A DNA stretch of 64,000 bases, from positions 742,989 to 806,988 of the forward strand of contig NZ_JAROAU010000001.1 of NCBI RefSeq assembly GCF_029433855.1. Direction: 5' to 3'. This stretch comes from Candidatus Kosakonia sp. 282A-S69. Its GTDB lineage: Bacteria; Pseudomonadota; Gammaproteobacteria; Enterobacterales; Enterobacteriaceae. Position 1 is the stretch's first letter, and every line of letters begins with the position of its first letter. The translations under genes and the position numbers were made by a program. This document shows, one piece after another, positions 57,961-64,000 of the stretch. The notes beneath the pieces are model-generated. The model was not told the DNA's origin. It was given only the letters and a program-made list of their open reading frames with translations, and made no database searches.

Positions 57961-59778
57961 ATGTTGAATGCATGGCACCTGCCCGTCGCGCCGTTTGTGA
58001 AAGCGCACCAGCAGCAGTTAATCATTAACCTCTGGCTGCGCGGCACGGATTTACCGTCGCGCGTCACGCTGCGAATTGAGATCGATAACGAAGAGACGCC
58101 GGTGGCGATGCACCGTGCGCGCAACACCGCCAATAATGGCGTCACCCTCTGGCGTGCCGCCATTGATATCAGCAATGGCCAGCCGCGTCGCCGCTACAGT
58201 TTTAAGCTGTTGTGGGACGATCGCCAGCTCTGGTTTACGCCGCAGGGGTTTAGCCGCTTCCCGCCCGCCAGGCTTGAGCAGTTTGCCCTCGATGCGCCGG
58301 ATGACGGCCCGGCGTGGGTCGCCGATCAGGTCTTCTACCAAATCTTTCCGGATCGCTTTGCCCGCAGCGAGACGCGCACCGCACAGCAGGATCAGCGTTA
58401 CTGGCACCACGCCGCAGGGCGCGAGATTCGCTTTTGTGACTGGGATGAGCCGCTTACCGGCGAGGCTGGCGGATCCACCTTTTACGGCGGCGATCTGGAC
58501 GGCATCAGCGAAAAGCTGCCGTGGTTGAAAAAGCTTGGTGTTACCGCGCTCTACCTCAACCCGGTGTTTGTCGCCCCCAGCGTGCATAAATATGACACCG
58601 AAGATTACCGCCACGTCGACCCTCAGTTTGGCGGCGACGAGGCGCTGCTGCGTCTGCGCCATAACACGCAAAAAATTGGCATGCGGCTGATCCTCGACGG
58701 TGTCTTCAACCACACCGGTGACTCTCACGCCTGGTTCGACCGGCATAACCGTGCTACCGGCGGGGCCTGCCATAACCCCGACTCGCGCTGGCGCAGCTGG
58801 TACAACTTTGATGAAAACGGCTACGCCCATGACTGGCTGGGCTACGCCAGCCTGCCCAAACTCGACTACCGCTCTTCGTCGCTGATTGAGGAGATCTATC
58901 AGGGCGAGGAGAGCATTGTGCGGCACTGGCTGAAAGCGCCGTGGAATATGGATGGCTGGCGGCTCGACGTGGTGCATATGCTGGGTGAAAACGGCGGGGC
59001 GCGAAACAATCTGCATCACGTCAGCGGCATCACCCGGGCGGCGAAAGAGACCCAGCCACAGGCCTATGTGGTGGGCGAACATTTTGGCGATGCGCGCCAG
59101 TGGCTACAGGCCGATGCGGAAGATGCGGCGATGAACTACCGCGGCTTTACCCTGCCGCTGTGGGCGTTTCTCGCCAATACCGATATCTCCCTCGATCCGC
59201 AGAGTATTGATGCGCAGACCTGCGCCGCATGGATGGATAACTACCGCGCCGCGCTGTCGCACCAGCAGCAGCTGCGAATGTTTAACCAGCTCGACAGCCA
59301 CGACACGCCGCGCTTTAAAACCATTCTCGGCAAGGATATCGCCCGTCTGCCGCTGGCGGTGGTGTGGCTCTTTTGCTGGCCCGGCACACCCTGTATCTAC
59401 TACGGCGATGAAGTGGGGCTGGATGGCGCGAACGATCCCTTCTGCCGCAAACCCTTTCCGTGGGATAAAGCGCAGCAGGATAGCCACCTGCTGGCGCTCT
59501 ATCAGCGGATGACGAAGCTGCGCGCCCGCAGCCAGGCGCTGCGGCACGGCGGCTGTCTGGTGGTCTATGCCCGGCAGGATGTGCTGGTTTTTCTGCGCGT
59601 TTACCGCCAGCAGCGGGTGTTGATTGCCATTAACCGCGGCGAGGCGTGTGAAGTGGTGCTGGAAGATTCACCCCTGCTGCAAGCGAAACAGTGGCGGCTT
59701 CTGGAAGGTACAGGTAACCTACAGGACGGCGTGCTGACGCTTTCAGCCATCAGCGCTTCTGTCTGGTCTGCCTCCTGA
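57961..59778 (+). CDS. malZ: maltodextrin glucosidase
   Basis: 605 residues from ATG 57961 (AGGGGATCG upstream). GH13 enzyme with an N-terminal beta domain. Motifs: [12 protein letters not shown] (region I), [10 protein letters not shown] (nucleophile Asp), [13 protein letters not shown] (acid Glu), [11 protein letters not shown] (region IV). Removes glucose from the reducing end of maltodextrins in the cytoplasm. In E. coli controlled by MalT; a G-run on the minus strand near 57880 could be a MalT site but is not convincing. Confidence 0.96.
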   Translation: MLNAWHLPVAPFVKAHQQQLIINLWLRGTDLPSRVTLRIEIDNEETPVAMHRARNTANNGVTLWRAAIDISNGQPRRRYSFKLLWDDRQLWFTPQGFSRFPPARLEQFALDAPDDGPAWVADQVFYQIFPDRFARSETRTAQQDQRYWHHAAGREIRFCDWDEPLTGEAGGSTFYGGDLDGISEKLPWLKKLGVTALYLNPVFVAPSVHKYDTEDYRHVDPQFGGDEALLRLRHNTQKIGMRLILDGVFNHTGDSHAWFDRHNRATGGACHNPDSRWRSWYNFDENGYAHDWLGYASLPKLDYRSSSLIEEIYQGEESIVRHWLKAPWNMDGWRLDVVHMLGENGGARNNLHHVSGITRAAKETQPQAYVVGEHFGDARQWLQADAEDAAMNYRGFTLPLWAFLANTDISLDPQSIDAQTCAAWMDNYRAALSHQQQLRMFNQLDSHDTPRFKTILGKDIARLPLAVVWLFCWPGTPCIYYGDEVGLDGANDPFCRKPFPWDKAQQDSHLLALYQRMTKLRARSQALRHGGCLVVYARQDVLVFLRVYRQQRVLIAINRGEACEVVLEDSPLLQAKQWRLLEGTGNLQDGVLTLSAISASVWSAS

Positions 59779-59833
59779 GCCTGCGCGCGGGGAGGCGGGC
59801 GTAACGTCTCCCCTTTAGCGAAGGCGAAAGTAC

Positions 59834-62515
59834 ATGGATGGTCTTCTGATATTCGGTGTCATGGTGCTTATTCTGGCGCTGGTCGTGGTGCCGATAATGG
59901 CGATTGTCGCCTGGCGGCGCAGCCTTGCCACGCAGGTCGAGCTGCAACTGCTGCGCCAGCGCGTCAGCATACTAGAGCAGCGGGCGGCTACGCCTGCGGT
60001 GAGCGAGGAGCCGGTCGTTGAGCCGGTCAGCGCGCCGCTCAGGATGCCGCCGCCCCTCTCTGAGCCGCAGCCGGTAGCGGCAAGCGAAACCACACCTTCA
60101 CAACCGCAACCCGCACCCAATGCCTGGGGGCGCAAAGTCGCGACGGCGGAGCCTGCGCCTGTGGTGCGTGAACGTGAAGAGGCGAAAGCGCCGGATGGCG
60201 AATCCTGGGGCGTGGTTACCGCGCTGGTGCGCTGGTTTATGCAGGGCAACCCGCTGGCGAAACTGGGCGTGGTGCTGCTCTTTATCGGTCTCTCTTTCCT
60301 GCTGCGTTACAGCGTTGAATATGCGCTCTTCCCGCTTGAGCTGCGGCTTGTCGCAGTCGCCGTGGTGGCGCTGGTGCTACTGGTACTCGGCTGGCGGCTA
60401 CGCCATAAGCAGACGGTCTTTGCTCTTATTCTGCAGGGGGGCGCGGTAGGCGCACTCTATCTCACGGTCTTTGGCGCGTTTCGCCTTTGGCAGATGCTGC
60501 CGATGACGCTCGCCTTTGCGTTGCTGATTGTGATCTGTGCAGCCAGCGTCGGGCTTGCGGTGCTGCAACGGGCGCTGAGCCTGGCGCTGCTGGCAAGCCT
60601 CGGCGGTTATCTTGCGCCGATCCTGCTCTCGACCGGCGGCGGGAGCCATATCGCGCTCTTCTCGTTCTATCTTCTGCTCTCCGTCGGCATTCTCGCTATC
60701 AGCCTATGGCAGCACTGGCGCGAGCTGAATATCCTCGGCATGTTCTTTACCTTTGGCGTGGCTGCCCTGTGGGGCAACGCGAACTATCGCCCGGAAGATT
60801 ACCTGAGCTGCCAGCTCTTCCTGATCGCTAATCTGCTGATTTTTGGCGTCTTCAGTGTTGCTCTCTCCCTGCGCGCCCAGCGCCGGGGCGAGCGCATTAT
60901 CGACGGCGTGCTGCTGTTTGCGCCGCCGCTGGCGGGTTTTGGCATGCAGTACGCCATGACTCAGCACTGGGCCTACGGCCCGGCGTTCAGCGCCCTCGGT
61001 TTTGGTCTCTTCTATCTGGCGCTCGCCGCTGTCGCTCTTAAACGCTTCCCGACCGCCGGTAAACCGCTGGTGCTGGCCGCGCTGGCGCTGGGTGGCGCGT
61101 TCGCTACGCTCGCCATTCCGCTGGCTCTGTCCGCGCGCTGGACGGCAATGGCGTGGTCGCTTGAAGGGCTTGGCGTATTGTGGCTCGGCGTGCAGCAACA
61201 GCAGCGGCGCATGAGCTACAGCGGCACAGCGCTGTTACTGCTGGCGCTCTTCAGTGCGCTGTGGGCCGCCGCTGATGGCATCAATGCGCTCTCGACGCTG
61301 ATGATCTTCGCCGTACTCAGCGCAAGCTGGCTGGTGGGCGCATGGCTCTGGCGCACTCTTCGCCGCGAGGGAAGCTGGCTGCTGCTGGCGGGCGGCATCC
61401 TCTTCTGGATCGTCGCGCTGGCGGGCGCGGTGGAGCTTGTGATGCCACGGGCGATGCAGACAGGTTTTGGTCTGCTGTTGCTGGTGGCGCTCTCCGTGTG
61501 GCTATGGCGCGCCGGCAGTCTGCGTTTTGCCTGGCCGGAACTTAGGCTTGCCCAGTGGTTACTGTGGCCGGCAATGGCGCTGTTGATCGGCGATCGTCTG
61601 CTTGCGCAGGGACATCTGCTGGCATCCGGTTGGCAAAACCTGGTCTGGTGTGTTGCGCTGCCCTCCGCGCTACTGCTGCTGCGTAAAGCGGACAGCACGC
61701 TGTTACCGCGCCTGTCGCAAGGGTTACATCTCTCTCTTTTCTGGCTGCTGCTGATCGCGGCTGGCAGTGAGCTGTGGTGGTTTGTGAACACGTTGCCCTG
61801 GGGCAATGCGCCGTGGCGCTGGGGGCTGCCGATGGCAGCGGGCGGGGCGGTTATCATGCTGACGCTGGCGGCGGTGCGCCGCAATCTCTGGCCGTTCCGC
61901 GTCTGGCCTGCGCTCTATGGCGCGCAGGCGCTGGCACCGCTGGTGCCGCTGCTCATCATCACCCTGCTGTTTGCCAACCTGAACGATGGCGCAGTCATGG
62001 GCATGCCTTATCTGCCGCTGCTTAATCCGCTGGAAGAGGGCGCGGCGTTCGCGCTGCTCGGGGTGTGGCTCTATACCCGGTTTGCCTGGAAACACTATCC
62101 GCACTTCGCACCCGATCTCTCGAGGGCCCGCCCGTGGGCGCTCGCTGCGCTGGGTTTCTGGTGGCTGAATGGCGTACTGCTGCGCGCGCTCGCCTGCTAT
62201 GGCGAGGTGACGTGGAGTGCGGAAAGCCTGTGGGCGTCGCGGCTTATTCAGACAACATTTGCTCTCTTCTGGATGCTGATTGCGCTGGTGGTGATGATCC
62301 GCGCGACGCGCCGGCAGGCCCGCCAGCAGTGGCTGGTTGGAGGGGGAGTGTTAGGCGTTGTGCTGTTGAAACTGATGCTGGTCGACAGCGCGGGCGGCGG
62401 CGGGCTGGCGCGCGCCATCGCCTTTATCGGCGTGGCGGTGCTGGTGCTGATCGTGGGCTATTTTTCACCCCTGCCGCCCAAAGCGGCGCGGGAAGAGAGT
62501 GAGGGAGAAGGATAA
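59834..62515 (+). CDS. DUF2339 polytopic membrane protein
   Basis: 893 residues. One N-terminal helix (LLIFGVMVLILALVVVPIMAIVAW), a coiled-coil (ATQVELQLLRQRVSILEQR) and a Pro/Glu-rich linker (residues 55-125) come before a long run of about 25 membrane helices, beginning NPLAKLGVVLLFIGLSFLLRYS, the DUF2339 start. Probably an inner membrane complex; function unknown. TAATG overlap with the next gene couples it to the DUF3999 protein. I do not recall this pair next to malZ in E. coli. Confidence 0.85.
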   Translation: MDGLLIFGVMVLILALVVVPIMAIVAWRRSLATQVELQLLRQRVSILEQRAATPAVSEEPVVEPVSAPLRMPPPLSEPQPVAASETTPSQPQPAPNAWGRKVATAEPAPVVREREEAKAPDGESWGVVTALVRWFMQGNPLAKLGVVLLFIGLSFLLRYSVEYALFPLELRLVAVAVVALVLLVLGWRLRHKQTVFALILQGGAVGALYLTVFGAFRLWQMLPMTLAFALLIVICAASVGLAVLQRALSLALLASLGGYLAPILLSTGGGSHIALFSFYLLLSVGILAISLWQHWRELNILGMFFTFGVAALWGNANYRPEDYLSCQLFLIANLLIFGVFSVALSLRAQRRGERIIDGVLLFAPPLAGFGMQYAMTQHWAYGPAFSALGFGLFYLALAAVALKRFPTAGKPLVLAALALGGAFATLAIPLALSARWTAMAWSLEGLGVLWLGVQQQQRRMSYSGTALLLLALFSALWAAADGINALSTLMIFAVLSASWLVGAWLWRTLRREGSWLLLAGGILFWIVALAGAVELVMPRAMQTGFGLLLLVALSVWLWRAGSLRFAWPELRLAQWLLWPAMALLIGDRLLAQGHLLASGWQNLVWCVALPSALLLLRKADSTLLPRLSQGLHLSLFWLLLIAAGSELWWFVNTLPWGNAPWRWGLPMAAGGAVIMLTLAAVRRNLWPFRVWPALYGAQALAPLVPLLIITLLFANLNDGAVMGMPYLPLLNPLEEGAAFALLGVWLYTRFAWKHYPHFAPDLSRARPWALAALGFWWLNGVLLRALACYGEVTWSAESLWASRLIQTTFALFWMLIALVVMIRATRRQARQQWLVGGGVLGVVLLKLMLVDSAGGGGLARAIAFIGVAVLVLIVGYFSPLPPKAAREESEGEG

Positions 62516-63882
62516 TGAAAAGGTTGCATGGACTGGCGCTGAGCATGCTGCTGTGCGCCACGGCGGGGGCCGCAGATCTCCCTGAAAAACCGCAGGATTA
62601 TGCCCGCGGTGTGATGCTGGAAGTGCCGCAGCCCGCCGCCTGGTATCGTGTCGATCTCCCGCAGGAGGTTTATACCCACAGCGCGTGGCCGGATCTGCGC
62701 GATGTGCGGGTGTTTAACCATGACGGCGAGCGGGTACCGTTTACGCTGGAAACCCAGAGTAGCGAAGCTGCTGCGCCGAAAGCGGTGCCGCTGCGCGTCT
62801 TCCCGCTGGATGCATCGCCGGGGAGCGACGCGGCAGAGGAGGAGCATGTTGTGCGCCTCCAGGCTCCGTCCGGGGTCGAGATCCGTATTGAAGGTGACGC
62901 CTCAAAACCGGTCGGAAAGAGCTATTTATTGGTGCTGCCCACCGATCTACCCAACGCGTTCAGGCTGGGCGAGATCACGCTGGGCTGGCAGGAAAATGGC
63001 CAGAACTGGCGCAGCAACGTCTCGGTTCTGATGAGCCATGATATGCGCAGCTGGGATACTTTGCAGGATGATGCGCCGGTAATGGCACTGGCGAGCGGGA
63101 GCGATAAGCTCAAACTCGATCATATCCAGCTCCCGGATATGCCGTTACCCGCAGGCAGCCGTTATCTGCTGCTGGTGTTTGATACGCCAAACCTGCCGGT
63201 AGCCATCACCGAGGCGACGGCCATAGCTGGCCGCGAGCCTGCACCGCTTGAGAAAATGGAGATGGCGGGCAACGGACGGCAGATTTCGCCGACCGAGGCG
63301 CAATATCAATGGCCGCAGCCACAGCCGTTTCGCGCGCTCTCTGTAGGCTTTAACGGCGATGCAGTGCTGCCGGCAGAGATTGCCATTCGCCGCACGGCCA
63401 CCGCGCCGTGGCAGCCGCTGACTAAAACTGTGCTCTGGCAACGTAACGGGCAGCGCTCCGCGCCGGTGGAGCTGGCGGGCGAGACGGTGCAGGCGGTGCG
63501 CCTCACCACGCTGGACGCGCGATTGCCTGACACACTCCCTGATATTTCCGGCAGCCGCGATCGGCTGGCGCTGGTGTTTAACGCGCAGGGTAAAGGGCCG
63601 TTTATGCTGGCATGGGGAAACAGAGCGGCGCAGCCTGCCGCCGTCACGCCGGATACGCTGATCCCGCCGGAGTTGCGAAAGCAGCTTGATCCCGCGTCGA
63701 TTCCTGCTGCATTGCCGGGCGAAAACGTCACGCTGGGTGGTGAGGCGCGCATGACGGCGACTTCCGTTGCCGAACAGCAGGGGAGGTGGAAAACGCTGCT
63801 GGTGTGGGGCGTATTAGTGCTGGGCGTCGCGGTGCTGGCGTGGATGGCGATCCGTATCTGGCGCGAGGCGCAGAGCCGATAA
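62515..63882 (+). CDS. DUF3999 exported membrane-anchored protein
   Basis: 455 residues with a signal peptide (RLHGLALSMLLCATAGAADLP), a long beta-rich periplasmic part (WYRVDLPQEVYTHSAWPDLRD in part, DVRVFNHDGERVPF; LGWQENGQNWRSNVSVLMSHD in part) and one C-terminal helix (LLVWGVLVLGVAVLAWMAI) ending in Arg-rich sequence. DUF3999 genes regularly follow DUF2339 genes (family knowledge), so the two likely form an envelope complex, perhaps for cell-surface polysaccharides; unproven. Confidence 0.85.
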   Translation: MKRLHGLALSMLLCATAGAADLPEKPQDYARGVMLEVPQPAAWYRVDLPQEVYTHSAWPDLRDVRVFNHDGERVPFTLETQSSEAAAPKAVPLRVFPLDASPGSDAAEEEHVVRLQAPSGVEIRIEGDASKPVGKSYLLVLPTDLPNAFRLGEITLGWQENGQNWRSNVSVLMSHDMRSWDTLQDDAPVMALASGSDKLKLDHIQLPDMPLPAGSRYLLLVFDTPNLPVAITEATAIAGREPAPLEKMEMAGNGRQISPTEAQYQWPQPQPFRALSVGFNGDAVLPAEIAIRRTATAPWQPLTKTVLWQRNGQRSAPVELAGETVQAVRLTTLDARLPDTLPDISGSRDRLALVFNAQGKGPFMLAWGNRAAQPAAVTPDTLIPPELRKQLDPASIPAALPGENVTLGGEARMTATSVAEQQGRWKTLLVWGVLVLGVAVLAWMAIRIWREAQSR

Positions 63883-63901
63883 AGTGTGACGCCGAAAAAG
63901 T

Positions 63902-63989
63902 GCCGGATGGCGCTGCGCTTATCCGGCCTACAAAACCTGCCTTCCACAACCCCGCAGGCCGGATAAGGCGCGAGCCGCCATCTGGCATG
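63902..63989. repeat. pair of inverted REP sequences at the right edge
   Basis: GCCGGATGGCGCTGCGCTTA...CCTAC (63903-63931) and CAGGCCGGATAAGGCGCGAG...CATCTGGC (63955-63987). Confidence 0.85.
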
Positions 63990-64000
63990 CAGACCGCACC

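Noticed and set aside
56638-58008. 456-codon minus-strand frame across proY
   Set aside because: Low-complexity His/Arg/Gln-rich shadow of a membrane protein gene.

Overview
The window is a chromosomal segment of an enterobacterium. From position 28 kb to 60 kb it follows the Escherichia coli order hemB-ampH-sbmA-yaiW-yaiY-yaiZ-ddlA-iraP-phoA-psiF-proC-yaiI-aroL-yaiA-aroM-ppnP-rdgC-mak-sbcC-sbcD-phoB-phoR-brnQ-proY-malZ, with high GC, REP sequences of the E. coli type and close protein similarity. The inserted genes (heme cluster, paoABCD, a bifunctional acyltransferase, DUF2339/DUF3999) suggest the Enterobacter/Kosakonia/Klebsiella neighbourhood rather than Escherichia itself. This is an inference; the genus cannot be fixed by eye.

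Layout. 1-2.1 kb is an AT-rich accessory patch of short, mostly broken immunity-type genes (SUKH/SMI1, an unnamed immunity family, Imm42 twice, a CdiI-like protein). It looks like the decayed tail of a polymorphic-toxin (CDI/Rhs/T6SS) locus whose toxin would lie left of the window. 2.1-4.8 kb holds kptA and small unknown genes. 4.7-10 kb is the molybdo-flavo aldehyde oxidoreductase operon paoABCD plus its own MocA-like cytidylyltransferase; its PaoA appears to have lost the Tat signal. 10-13 kb carries an AT-rich orphan gene, zinT with a clear Zur box, a KGG-repeat stress protein and a probable 25-residue protein. 13-20.2 kb is a Fur-controlled heme uptake cluster (hutX, a SelW-like protein, a TonB receptor, hmuSTUV). 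20.7-28 kb holds a GT8 glycosyltransferase with an aldonolactone-oxidase-like flavoprotein, a D-2-hydroxyacid dehydrogenase, a CinA-like amidohydrolase, a YetF/DUF421 pair and an OlsF-type acyltransferase.

28-60 kb is the conserved backbone: heme synthesis (hemB), cell wall (ampH, ddlA, an extensin-like putative peptidase), peptide uptake (sbmA-yaiW), the Pho regulon (phoA, psiF, iraP, phoBR, with visible Pho boxes), proline and shikimate genes, DNA repair (sbcCD, rdgC), transporters and malZ. Lineage-specific insertions sit in it: an isochorismatase-like hydrolase, an MdtG-like pump, a Rieske/FAD reductase where E. coli has the diguanylate cyclase gene, and the DUF2339-DUF3999 pair at the right end.

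The most unusual non-coding signal is a roughly 360-base repeat rich in hairpins, present three times (20.2, 25.75 and 47.6 kb), each time bounded by REP sequences and placed in an intergenic gap. Parts are identical between copies over about 100 bases while one hairpin segment is swapped in one copy. It codes for no convincing protein and is the best candidate for an undescribed element here. No tRNA, rRNA, CRISPR array, prophage or insertion sequence was recognised.
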